From: Blastopirellula sp.
GTDB lineage: Bacteria; Planctomycetota; Planctomycetia; Pirellulales; Pirellulaceae
Assembly: GCA_002701545.1 (NCBI GenBank)
Contig: NZVR01000002.1
Coordinates: forward strand, 1-53,396
Length of the DNA stretch: 53,396 bases
Direction of reading: 5' to 3'
Below the pieces are notes generated by a model. The model was not told the origin of the DNA, did not search any database, and saw only the letters and a program-made list of their open reading frames with translations. The translations under genes were made by a program, and so were the position numbers. This document shows, piece after piece, positions 21,270-31,537 of this stretch; the stretch's first letter is position 1; each line of letters begins with the position of its first letter.

Positions 21270-21417
21270 TTTTGGTTAAAAACAAGAGGCTAGCAAGCTT
21301 AGCCAGGGAAGTGAAAATGGAAAACAGAACAAAAACTGTTTGCCATACGGATCGGCTGAGAGCTCAATGTACGCTCCAAAGAAGTTCAAAGGACATACAA
21401 ATCAATCCATCAGAAAT

Positions 21418-22317
21418 TCATGTTCCACTCTCGCGAATCATCTCCCATGCCTCCAATGCTGTATCAGCAAACTGAATCAATGCCAAATCATCATCAGCAA
21501 TCAAACCAGAATCAGCAAGATAATTAAAATCAATAATACGCGACCAATATTGTTTACCAAACAGGATGATCGGCATTGCTTTTTTGGTACCAACCTGACG
21601 CAAGGTCAAAATTTCAAACAACTCATCAAGGGTTCCAAACCCACCCGGAAATAAAACTGCGCCAATCGAGCGCATGACAAAATGAAATTTCCTCAAAGCA
21701 AAGTAATTAAACTGAAAACACAACTCAGGTGTAATAAAAGGATTGGGATGCTGCTCATGCGGCAAGCTGACATTAAAACCAACGGATTTGCAACCAGCAT
21801 CAAAGGCTCCACGATTGGCTGCCTCCATGATTCCTGGGCCTCCCCCGGTGACGATGACGTGTGAGGCAGAACCATTCAACACGTGGTCAGTCGATTGACC
21901 GTGGCATGAAGCTAAGTACGCAAATTCACGAGCAGAATCATAAAAAACAGACAACTTAACTCTGTTTTCACATCGTTTTACTTCACGCCGTAATGCATCT
22001 GAATCAGGATTCTGATCAAGATCGGATTTAATCTTCTCCAGCTGGCGCTCTGCAGCACAACGCTCAATAACACGAGCACCACCAAAAACAATGATCGTGG
22101 ATGAAATACCAGCAACATCTAAAGACAACTGAGGTTTGCTGATTTCTAAAAGCATGCGTACTCCCCTCATCGGATCTGAATTGATTAAGTCATAATCTTC
22201 ATGCGCAAGTTTGTATGTGGAAGATCGCATAATCGCATCAAGATTGTTCGCCACAAGGGCAACATCATCACTTCGATGCTGGCATCGATCATCACCAGAA
22301 AGAGAATACTGATCCAT
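21418..22317 (-). CDS. LOG-family / Rossmann-fold nucleotide-binding protein (TIGR00730-like)
   Basis: IIVFGGARV..., VTGGGPGIMEAANRGAFDAG, LFPGGFGTLDELFEILTLRQ. Confidence 0.92.
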   Translation of the reverse strand: MDQYSLSGDDRCQHRSDDVALVANNLDAIMRSSTYKLAHEDYDLINSDPMRGVRMLLEISKPQLSLDVAGISSTIIVFGGARVIERCAAERQLEKIKSDLDQNPDSDALRREVKRCENRVKLSVFYDSAREFAYLASCHGQSTDHVLNGSASHVIVTGGGPGIMEAANRGAFDAGCKSVGFNVSLPHEQHPNPFITPELCFQFNYFALRKFHFVMRSIGAVLFPGGFGTLDELFEILTLRQVGTKKAMPIILFGKQYWSRIIDFNYLADSGLIADDDLALIQFADTALEAWEMIRESGT

Positions 22318-23071
22318 TTCAATAGACTAGCGGCAATCACAGCTACGGCGCAACTCATCACAATGTTCCAGAAAAATAGAATGATTACTTAATTAATTGA
22401 TTGATTGATTGATCAGGCAGCAAGCAATTCAATTCGATACCATTGATCGCGTGAGAATCAAAATGAACCTGATCAAAAAAAGTGGAACGCTAGAGAACAC
22501 GTTTGGTGGCATCCCTAGCATCTGAAACGTTTTGGCATCTCAAGCAATATAAAATTGAGCTTAACGATCAACCCAGCATTACTCAGATAGTGCCGTGAAT
22601 GAGTGTCTTTGATTATCTCAACTCCAGGGATCCAAACCCGTGCAGACCCACCCATGACCTGTTGATGCTCGTCGCCTTGATGACCTTGACTAGAACGTTC
22701 TATGGGGAAGCATTGACCAGTGCAGACATCGTTGATGCACTGCACGGGATAATCCGCTGATCATACGAATCCATTTGATTGCAGACTTACAATATCGGAC
22801 AAATCAAATTCGCCCTAGCCAACCCAAAAACCATCCACACTCGCAACAATCTACCAATAGGTAAAGGACAGATATGACATCCTTGTCTAATATGGAATCC
22901 TCAAAAAACTAGGTTAAAATACATTCTGACTCACATGAGCCACTGGTCATCATCATTCAGACCAACGCATCAAACAACAATCACAAAGTTGACAGACAAA
23001 CAATGATGACGAGGAAGCTTTGAGAGATTATCATGTCAGGAATGGAATACAACCAAAAATCTTGCTAGAGA

Positions 23072-24340
23072 GTGCTTAGCCCCTGCAAAAACAAGGTGAT
23101 GAATATCAACGCATACAAACCGCAAGGAGATAAAAAGAATTCTGCATTTTTCGAAGAGTATTGTGCAAAAATCTACTCTCGTCGCGAAAGTAGCGGACTC
23201 GACCAATTACTTCAAAACCTTTGCGCATTCATCATCCATCTTGAATCCGGCGACGGGCTTCCATATCTTGAAGAATTAGCATTAATGACGCCATACCGAC
23301 TGCAGACGTCATATATTAACAATAGCCATAAAATATATATCCTGCGAACATGTAATCAATTCCCTCGTTTAATCGTCATGGAGCCATTAAGCAGTGATTA
23401 CGAAGATGATATTAAGCGTCTCAACATGATCTATCCACTAGCACGCAACAAACCCAACGCACGTTATGTAGGTGAAATCATGTACACGAAAGACCTAAAA
23501 GAAACTCAAGATATTCTAGAAAGTCACAACATCCGCTTTCATTACCCAGGCGAAACTGAAAACAATTTTTATACTGGTCACAATATTCGCTTCACAGTTC
23601 CATCCGATTTCACACATAACCGCTTAGGATACACACATATAGATTTAGAAGACCATAGTGCCCTTGAACTCGGGCAACCATTCCAACTAAACAGCAAAGA
23701 GCAGCAACGACTCGATCAAGTTGCGAGACTCAGTGAGGAACTTGGCATCCATCATTTGATTGAGGGAGTTGATCACATGGCAACGCGAGTACTGGCTGGG
23801 GAACGAGAAGATGCAATCTTAGAATTTTTATCGATATCCAACTATTACTTTTGGGGCGCATACAACATCAAGGAGATGAATTCCTCTACAAATGTTAACC
23901 GCAATCACACAGTATCGGACGATAAATTGTCGCCGGCAAAGGTATTCACCGCCAACAACACTCCTTCTTTCGTTAATTCATTTGAAAATCTTCCGATGCC
24001 AACAGAAGACTTTGTGAGAAATTACGGCAGACGTATGCACCACATTGCCTATGAGGTCACAGATGGAGATCACATCAGCCAACAGAAAAATGTTGATTTT
24101 GTTGTTAGTCAACTAAATGAGAACAAGATTTCATTTCTTGGAGATGTCATCGGAGAATGCAGTGATCAACCGAATCTCAAACAAATTTTTTCCCGGCAAT
24201 CTCCCTACTCCGTTTTGATCACCGAATATGTAGAACGCTGTCAAGGATTCAGCGGCTTCTTCACAAGAGATAATGTCGCCTCGTTAACAGAAGCCGCTGG
24301 ACATGATGAGCGTTACGAACACGGACATGTCTTTGATTAA
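23072..24340 (+). CDS. HPPD-like VOC-superfamily protein (divergent)
   Basis: GVDHMATRVLAGE, HHIAYEVTDGD, LKQIFSRQSPYSVLITEYVERCQGFSGFFTRDNVASL resemble HPPD C-terminal metal-ligand blocks (His, His, Glu). Likely start at the internal MNINAYKPQ (23099). Confidence 0.65.
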   Translation: MLSPCKNKVMNINAYKPQGDKKNSAFFEEYCAKIYSRRESSGLDQLLQNLCAFIIHLESGDGLPYLEELALMTPYRLQTSYINNSHKIYILRTCNQFPRLIVMEPLSSDYEDDIKRLNMIYPLARNKPNARYVGEIMYTKDLKETQDILESHNIRFHYPGETENNFYTGHNIRFTVPSDFTHNRLGYTHIDLEDHSALELGQPFQLNSKEQQRLDQVARLSEELGIHHLIEGVDHMATRVLAGEREDAILEFLSISNYYFWGAYNIKEMNSSTNVNRNHTVSDDKLSPAKVFTANNTPSFVNSFENLPMPTEDFVRNYGRRMHHIAYEVTDGDHISQQKNVDFVVSQLNENKISFLGDVIGECSDQPNLKQIFSRQSPYSVLITEYVERCQGFSGFFTRDNVASLTEAAGHDERYEHGHVFD

Positions 24341-24922
24341 CACTCAAACGCGAAAACACACTGTAAGATATGATGCGACAACGAATCAATCTTCTCAAAA
24401 TGGCAGATTAGAGAAGATTGAACAGCATCCAAGGGGAACCCTAACTTGAGTATGCAGCTACTAATTGATAAGCTCATAGGCAATTAAACTGAAATCAATC
24501 CAAAACGTCACGACGTAGTTGACCGATCATGAGAATCGCGTCTGCTGTCAATAAATGTGCCTTTCCAATACGATGGTCAACCAGAAAAACGATGAATCTC
24601 GTGTCCCATCCAATGAGTACTAACCATCACACATTACCAATCTTATTGTGCCATACGAATCAAACAAAAGACTTGCTCATCAGTAAAACATGACTGGGCT
24701 TGATCTTTTTGATTGGCTCTTCAGTACAACACGTGGAGGATGAGGATGAATCCCTAAACGAAGCGGACAGGAGAGAGGACAATCCATCGAGATTAGAGGG
24801 ATGTATCGATGATCAGACCGGAGCTTCACTGAGGCCGACTCAGAGAAACCGGTCAGACGCGCCCCATTGACTCATTCTTCGCTGATGAGCGCTAACGTCA
24901 TACCACGTATCAATCATGCCCA

Positions 24923-25057
24923 ATGGATGGCGATTACACGGTTGCTATATGGGCAACGATTGGTCTTGTTGTCGCCTTCACAGTGCCAGTCATCTGGCAG
25001 ATCCTCCAACCTAATGATGACGACTTCGGTGATATCACGAAAAAAAGACCTAAGTAG
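24923..25057 (+). CDS. 44-aa single-TM microprotein
   Basis: MDGDYTVAIWATIGLVVAFTVPVIWQILQPNDDDFGDITKKRPK; TM then acidic/basic tail; different frame from track ORF 24867..25097. Confidence 0.55.
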   Translation: MDGDYTVAIWATIGLVVAFTVPVIWQILQPNDDDFGDITKKRPK

Positions 25058-25178
25058 TTTATTGATGAATTCCATGTGTACCAACGCTTTGCCTTAGAAG
25101 GGAAAGGATTAATTCGGATTTACCAGCTGGCTGTTGGACAGTGTCTGGTTACAACACAGTCATTACTGCTTTGACCTG

Positions 25179-25355
25179 ATGCCCATCAGCATCTCCTCAG
25201 CACATTCGATTGGCTCTTTGATCATTGAGGGCACACACAAACCATTCCGAGCAGCAGCCTGCCCGATTCACGCTCTCTCCTACGACGAGTCCCAAATGAG
25301 AGATGACGATATGGTCAGGCATCAACAGCGTTCTGAAGTGGAATATGACTGCTAA
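25179..25355 (+). CDS. Small ORF with GSLIxEGxHxPFRAxACP motif
   Basis: SIGSLIIEGTHKPFRAAACPIH matches, at protein level, the ORF at 46182..46472. Confidence 0.4.
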   Translation: MPISISSAHSIGSLIIEGTHKPFRAAACPIHALSYDESQMRDDDMVRHQQRSEVEYDC

Positions 25356-25670
25356 ATCTGACTTCTCCTGAGCGTGGGTCAGATCAAGTTGGTGAGACCT
25401 CAAACACATCCCCACCGCTAAGACGTTTTAAACGGGTCTGATCTTCAGCAACACCCGTTTCATTCCACTGCCTCTCAGTCCTCCTGCCTTTCAGAACGGG
25501 GTAGGCCCCTTGCGCCTCATGGATCAGGGGGGCAGACGCAGATCCTTCCTCTGGACCTGCAAGGTCATCCTTCCCAACCCTTCTGATCGTCGCAGAACTG
25601 GTACGACTGGAGTAGATCACGCGGTAGTCGAATCAGACTGTCAGTCAGCGGCAGGACAGCGCCGGGTCGA

Positions 25671-25871
25671 TCAGTTGTGAGCTTTGCCAGATGGCAGCTC
25701 TTGGCTCAAATATTCATCACAAGGCCTATACCGCAACTCAGCCAGTAACAAATCATTCGCGAGAATGGTCAAAGCGATGCCCATCAACGCGAGTGCAACA
25801 CCGGTATCCTTGTCTGCTGCCATGGATACATTCCTGGAAAGCTCCAAATGTTTTTCCCAGGAGTAGTGCAT
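25671..25871 (-). CDS. Small predicted TM protein
   Basis: MAADKDTGVALALMGIALTILANDLLLAELRYRPCDEYLSQELPSG; one TM plus soluble tail. Confidence 0.4.
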   Translation of the reverse strand: MHYSWEKHLELSRNVSMAADKDTGVALALMGIALTILANDLLLAELRYRPCDEYLSQELPSGKAHN

Positions 25872-26069
25872 GAAACTCAGTGATCAAACGATGTTCTAAG
25901 TTGCCTGGACACCAAAATGAAAGTCATCAGTGGATTCAGGCAATGATCTGTAATAACCACAATGTATTGACTTGGACACTAGAAGCTCAGATCGGTTGCT
26001 GACACTACAAAAAGGGCTTGCTGCCACGAGGCTTTCAGGCTACTTTCCTGCGAAATTGCATCTGACTCC

Positions 26070-26246
26070 ATGGATCCAATTGCTCTGACTCTCGGACAAA
26101 AGTTTGAGATCGAAAAATTTTCCCGTGAAATTGATAACTCTAAAGACGTTCAGAAGTTACGTGACATCGCTAAACAGCTCTTGGTGTCTTGGAAACAGCA
26201 ACAAGCCGCAACAGCCTGGGTCATCCAACAGGCCAAGGAACTGTAA
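26070..26246 (+). CDS. NblA/Ycf18-like small protein
   Basis: MDPIALTLGQKFEIEKFSREIDNSKDVQKLRDIAKQLLVSWKQQQAATAWVIQQAKEL; LTLxQxFxxxxFxxxI N-terminus resembles NblA-type small helical proteins; below track cutoff. Confidence 0.5.
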   Translation: MDPIALTLGQKFEIEKFSREIDNSKDVQKLRDIAKQLLVSWKQQQAATAWVIQQAKEL

Positions 26247-26844
26247 AACTCAACACATCTGCAACGCACCAACCAAGTCGTAAATGACCTTGTCGGTCTG
26301 TGAGTCACGCTGGCGTGGCAATCAATCTTTATTGGCCATTAAACGAACGCGAAAGCAGTAAAACCTTGCTTCAAAGTAAAACGAGTTAAATGAATGAATC
26401 GACTTGAGAAAGCTCGTCCTCTTGCGATCACCCTTAATGCTTCAAACACTTATCCTCTCAAAATTACTCCACATCATTTCTACTAACCACTTCCTTTCTA
26501 ACAAAATAGCCATTAAAGCCCTCAATCCTACCGACAAAAAGAATGATCAATACGATTTTGAACAATTCTATTTTTCTGACAACACTTGATTGCAGATGTC
26601 CACCAAATTGAATCGCCTCACCGAGAGTTAGTGAACATCTCATCGACTATATTGCGTCACCCCATTTAGCCAAAACAGTCGATACCATCAACGCGAACAT
26701 GACCCGAAAGATAAAATTCAAAATACATTCGAGAACAAAATTTTACTCCAATATCAAAGCAGTGAGGGGTGGCGTTACAGCATCGATACACATTAGCAAG
26801 GAGAATCAAAAGCCATTGTCAAACATACTCTTAGGATTTGCTGA

Positions 26845-27084
26845 TCATTTATGACACTTAGCGCGGAAACGATTAGAACAACTACTAGCGGCATGCTTTG
26901 TTTTACGACCAGACACTCTTCGACGCCAAGTGCGATAAGAGGACGTTTTGAGATGCAACCTCATCAGAGCGATGACATCCTTGTGCTTCAAACCAAACTG
27001 ATATTCAATCGCTTCGAAGGTTGTTCTGTCCTCCCAAGCCATCTCAATCACGCGATCGATCTGACTGCGACTAAGACTGTCCAA
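26845..27084 (-). CDS. DUF2805 / TIGR03643-family protein
   Basis: SQIDRVIEMAWEDRTTFEAIEYQFGLKHKDVIALMRLHLKTSSYRTWRRRVSGRKTKH. Confidence 0.88.
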   Translation of the reverse strand: MDSLSRSQIDRVIEMAWEDRTTFEAIEYQFGLKHKDVIALMRLHLKTSSYRTWRRRVSGRKTKHAASSCSNRFRAKCHK

Positions 27085-27250
27085 AGATCTTCTCCAGGAG
27101 GTTGCGCTCGTTCTGAAGAGTATTAGCTCTCATCGTTTTACCAAGCGGTCGCGGCTGACGGGGTTGATTCAAAAACACTTTGCTGAGCCACCAGATTTGA
27201 ATGCCGATGAAGGCGACGAGCAGAAGGGACAACTCAAACATTCCTTGCAT
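27071..27250 (-). CDS. 59-aa TM protein overlapping the DUF2805 start
   Basis: MQGMFELSLLLVAFIGIQIWWLSKVFLNQPRQPRPLGKTMRANTLQNERNLLEKIFGQS; 14-nt overlap with the DUF2805 ORF; below track cutoff. Confidence 0.5.
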   Translation of the reverse strand: MQGMFELSLLLVAFIGIQIWWLSKVFLNQPRQPRPLGKTMRANTLQNERNLLEKIFGQS

Positions 27251-27741
27251 TTTTTGGATTCAGCCAAAATGAACATGATCGCAAATTGTGTCTCGTCAAG
27301 CAGGTATAAAACCCCATATCAGGAAGTCGACGAGACAAGCAACCATCGCTATGGAAAACACTAAATAATCATAGAACCCACCATGACAAAGCGTCGTAAT
27401 TTGGCAGACCATCAATCCCTACCCAAAAAACCACGAACAAAGTGATGCCATAAACTCAAGGGCCAACCCATGATGGAGCAATGATTTCAACAGTAGAAAT
27501 CGTCTGATCGATACAACACTTGTTCGGCAGTATATCAAGATTCATCACTTATCGTCAACACCACCAATCGTAACGTGTAAAACACTATCCCACGAAGGGG
27601 AGTTCAGCAAGGAAGCTTTAAGATTCCTCTTTTGAAATTTAACCTCCTTCGTCGCAGTAAAAACGATGGTTATGACAACTATTACATTGCGGCAGAAGAA
27701 AACGAGAGGAGAAGAGAATAAAGCGTGTGTGCTTAGGTTGG

Positions 27742-27975
27742 TTACTCCTCCGTCGAAGAACTTGGCATCAACTCAGAGATGTTTGGCATTGGATCCGGCT
27801 TACCATCCGCAATAGCTCTCGCTCGATGATAAAACCAACTATCAGTTGTGCCGGCGGCTTCCATATTGCCGGCGACCTTAGCCCAGTTGTCAATTTCAAT
27901 CTGATCCACGTTCAATGACCTCCTTTGAATGAATAAAAAGCTTGAACAATCGTTTGACTTACGGGATGAATGCAT
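27742..27975 (-). CDS. Small hypothetical protein
   Basis: NVDQIEIDNWAKVAGNMEAAGTTDSWFYHRARAIADGKPDPMPNISELMPSSS; good soluble-protein composition. Confidence 0.5.
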   Translation of the reverse strand: MHSSRKSNDCSSFLFIQRRSLNVDQIEIDNWAKVAGNMEAAGTTDSWFYHRARAIADGKPDPMPNISELMPSSSTEE

Positions 27976-28628
27976 CTAAGCAGCGACAGGTCATTCACAT
28001 GCAAAAAAAGAAGTTCGGCCTCAAGCTATTCGGTCAAAATGTGCCTTGTAGTTACAAAAGAGACGGGATAACCGAACCCAGCAGGATGTCCCTTCAAAAA
28101 ATCTCTCCAAAACAGTGTCATCGACTGCCACTCATCTGACTTGAACATGCTTGCAATCTTGAATCCACTCACATAGCGCATTCAAGACACTGCGATTTTT
28201 GAACTTGGATTGTTGTCCTCACCGCTTACACCTACATCTAAATAGATAATTTCACCACTCTAAATGAGTTCATCGCGAAGCCTGAAACCAATTCGAGGGG
28301 ATTTATGAATGTTATCGGGAGCTCCAATCAAACTTAGACATGTACGTCCTGGTAACGAGATCACGACCCATACATCGCGAGAGGAATATCGATGCAACAT
28401 GCCACTTGCTGCCTGCGCAGGCCTGTGCATCTCTTTTGATCATTGATCACATTTGAAGCGATCCAAATAAAAGGATGACGAATGCAGAGGCAAGAGCAAT
28501 GTATCGCAAGCTTCCCCCCAATGACCAAGATCACAAACAGATGGAACGTGAGTCATCGAATAGAAGCTGAATAAAGACGACAGTGTGTGCATTGAAGGCA
28601 AACACGCCTCACCACATCACTCAAGTCA

Positions 28629-29051
28629 ATGAACATCAGAACTATCTTGACCGCTACTTCAATTGCACTGGTCAGCACCAGCACAGTTTTGGCCGTAGGA
28701 GCTCCTGCTGAAGCAAAAGATGGTTGCGGCCGTGGCTATCGCTTCTCTTACAGCCAACAACGCTGTGTATTGAGAACTGATGTCGCACCCAACAGACGTT
28801 GGCAGCGTAAAGCGGATCGTTCTTGTGGAAAAGGCTATCGCTTCTCTTACAGCCAACAACGCTGTGTGCTGAGAACTGATGTAGCACCCAACAGACGTTG
28901 GCAGCGCAAAGCAGATCGTTCTTGCGGGAAAGGCTTTCGTTTTTCCGTGAGCCAACAACGCTGCGTGCGCAAAAGAGATATCGGTCCACTTTTTTATCAA
29001 CCCATCACCCCAATTACATGCTCTTCAGCCCATCTGCAGACCTATCGTTAA
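28629..29051 (+). CDS. Secreted basic Cys-containing tandem-repeat protein
   Basis: Signal peptide then three copies of DRSCGKGYRFSYSQQRCVLRTDVAPNRRWQRKA (third partial/divergent). Confidence 0.75.
   Translation: MNIRTILTATSIALVSTSTVLAVGAPAEAKDGCGRGYRFSYSQQRCVLRTDVAPNRRWQRKADRSCGKGYRFSYSQQRCVLRTDVAPNRRWQRKADRSCGKGFRFSVSQQRCVRKRDIGPLFYQPITPITCSSAHLQTYR
28719..28990 (+). repeat. ~99-bp in-frame tandem repeat, about 2.7 copies
   Basis: Copies begin near 28719, 28815 and 28914 and share long near-identical stretches such as cgcttctcttacagccaacaacgctgtgt. Confidence 0.9.
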
Positions 29052-29888
29052 AGCTTTAATTCGAATTTAATTGAACCAGCGATCCTTTACAGGGATTAAT
29101 AACCCAGGCCATACAACATAAAACTATAAATACTCAAAAATTAAATCCATTAAAATTCAGCTGAGGATTACAATTATCGAGAAAGAGTATCAATAAAAAA
29201 TCATCAGCACATCATCACTGCACATGACGCACAACATGACGCACAAAACGATTCACAATAAAAGCCTGGGCAACATGAGCCATTTGTGATCAAACCAACA
29301 AAATCCAGATATGCTCAAAGGAAATCATTTTCCGCGTCGTTGTCGTCCATTTGCGCCTGCAGCACTAGGGCAGACATCGGCAGAATCATGCAAAGGCCAA
29401 TGATCAATTCCATCGATGCACAACGGTGGGAATCCTCAATATGAGCCAGCACAACAAATAAAAACGTTCACAGATGTCACTCCTGTCGAAGAAATGTATG
29501 CATGCATGCCATTTTTGACGTTTAAGCAAATCAACTTAGTTCGCTCGAGCACAAACAACGACTCATTGGCTGATCACAATCAGAGGGTCCAATCTCATGC
29601 CGACGAACCATCCGCTGAAAACGATTGCCAGCATGCCTCGGCAGCGTTGAGAGGTCTTAAATGCCAAGGTTGCAACGCCCCGAAAGCCTCAATAAAGGAA
29701 GGCCTCTAAAGCAGGTGGTCAAGTCCTGCTGGAGACACCTCGCCAGAGGCAATCAAAATACTGTTTCAGACCGATCGAGCTGGGCTGGTGGATTCAATGA
29801 AGACAATGCCAAGGTCTCAGCCACCCCCACGAATCAGCAGGACAGAACGACTCTTCTGGGCGATGATCCATGCACCCAGCAAAGAGCC

Positions 29889-30104
29889 GTGGCCCTCGAT
29901 CAGTTGAAAGCATTTCTGGTGGAGATGCAGAACGACGAAGGTCTCAAGCAGAGCGTTCTGTCGGCGTCCACAGCTGATGACGTAGCGCGAATCGCCATTG
30001 GTCTTGGTTTTGAATTCTCCGGCGATGAACTACTGCGCTTCTCGGGCCAAAAGGTCGGGAAGGTCACCGTTTCTAAGCAGGACCATCCTGGGGAATATCA
30101 CTAA
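29889..30104 (+). CDS. Nif11-domain protein
   Basis: VALDQLKAFLVEMQNDEGLKQSVLSASTADDVARIAIGLGFEFSGDELLRFSGQKVGKVTVSKQDHPGEYH; GTG start proposed in place of the track start at 29661. Confidence 0.7.
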   Translation: MALDQLKAFLVEMQNDEGLKQSVLSASTADDVARIAIGLGFEFSGDELLRFSGQKVGKVTVSKQDHPGEYH

Positions 30105-30586
30105 CTGGCAACCGCTCTTAACCACCGATGGCGCAGGTGCGTGAAGAGATGGAATCGAAGCCGCAGCAAAGAACGGATTTGGCTTTGATTGGGTCAACAA
30201 CGAGACCGCAAAACTCATACGACCAGGTCCTGTTCACTGATCCTCGACCAAAAACTCACCACGCAGCGCCCGCGCATCCTGAATCCTCTGGGCGAAAGCA
30301 AGATGGCGCAGTCGGTTGTTCAGCCACGACCGCAAACGGGTAGACGACACAGACTTGTTCAGCAGCGCGTCGGACGGCTCAGGCTCACCGAAGGGAATGG
30401 TCATCAGTCTTAATCGGTCGTCAACATTAGACAGATGTCTGGGTATGGGACTCAAGCCTTGATCACCCAACACGCGATCAAGGCTGAAACCCTCAGCCAA
30501 CCCTTAGCTCTTCCTCCCTGTTTGGGAAAGGAATACGACGGCAAACCGTTCAATGTTGAGAAGTCATTCGTCATTCCAATGAACCC

Positions 30587-30850
30587 ATGCACCTCTCCAT
30601 TGATCCACTGCTGATGTTGCCATTGCTGGCGGTGATCTTCATCGTTAGCACCTTGCCTGACGACAACACGACCGCGACAACTTCAGGGACTGCGCCGGTG
30701 CAACCGGAGCCGTTTCAACTTGATGACGGCAACGTTTATGTCAAGCATGCCGGCATGACGATCGAACGGGAGCACAACCATCGATGCCGAACAGCTCAGG
30801 TGTTGCCGCCCCTGGGAATCAACCGGCTCGAAGCCTGGAACAAAAGCTAA
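30587..30850 (+). CDS. Small hypothetical protein with N-terminal hydrophobic segment
   Basis: 87 aa; MHLSIDPLLMLPLLAVIFIVSTLPDDN. Confidence 0.4.
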   Translation: MHLSIDPLLMLPLLAVIFIVSTLPDDNTTATTSGTAPVQPEPFQLDDGNVYVKHAGMTIEREHNHRCRTAQVLPPLGINRLEAWNKS

Positions 30851-31179
30851 AGCCACACGTCTTTGCCTGGATGAAGTGCTGAATGCTGTTGAACTTGATG
30901 GAAACATCACAACCAATCCCAGGCAGCGGTGATCAACCAAAACAATGCAGAGATTCAATCCCTTGAACCTGGGGACTGAATGAAATGGTCTGCATTGCAG
31001 CTGGAGCCAGCACGTGAATGCAACCAATCTGCAAGCATGGCTACATAATGCGCGCTCAAAAATAGTCAAATCACGTCAAGTGACTTGTTCTTGATGAATG
31101 AACAAAACGCCTTCGACAGGATCAAGCTCACAGCCACGCGTGTGCCAGATCACATCCTCTTCCGTTTCATGCGCCGATG

Positions 31180-31276
31180 ATGAATACACGGTGAAGGACA
31201 ACCAAAAAAACGTCATCACCGTCTCAGCCGCGACCGCGATATCTCAAACGCCCCGCCCTCGTGGTGGGGCGTTGCG
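31180..31276. repeat. Duplicated ~95-bp element, copy A
   Basis: tacacggtgaaggacaaccaaaaaaacgtcatcaccgtctc...aacgccccgccctcgtggtggggcgtt; matches 32905..33000. Confidence 0.75.
31248..31272. terminator. GC-rich hairpin (terminator-like, no strong U tract)
   Basis: ACGCCCCGCC-CTCGT-GGTGGGGCGT, 10-bp stem with one G-U. Confidence 0.5.
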
Positions 31277-31537
31277 CTGTCTATGCATGCCAGGACAGAC
31301 CAGACAAACAAGATTCATCGCATCAACCTTCTATTGACGCATCAGATTTGGGTCGGCTGCAATCAGCATGAACAACCTGGGAAAAATCCAGTCATGCCAA
31401 CACGCCTCTCCCTCAACCCACAAACATGTTCTGATTCACCAAACCAAAACCAAAGAGATCAAGAGTGTTCAGGAGATTGAAGTTGTCTGAACCGTCAACG
31501 ACTGGCCAAGCCAGGATGTTGGTCCAGCGCAATCCCC

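Noticed and set aside
22392-22413. Short ATTG tandem run (attaattgattgattgattgatc)
   Set aside because: A few units only; simple AT-rich microsatellite without further support.
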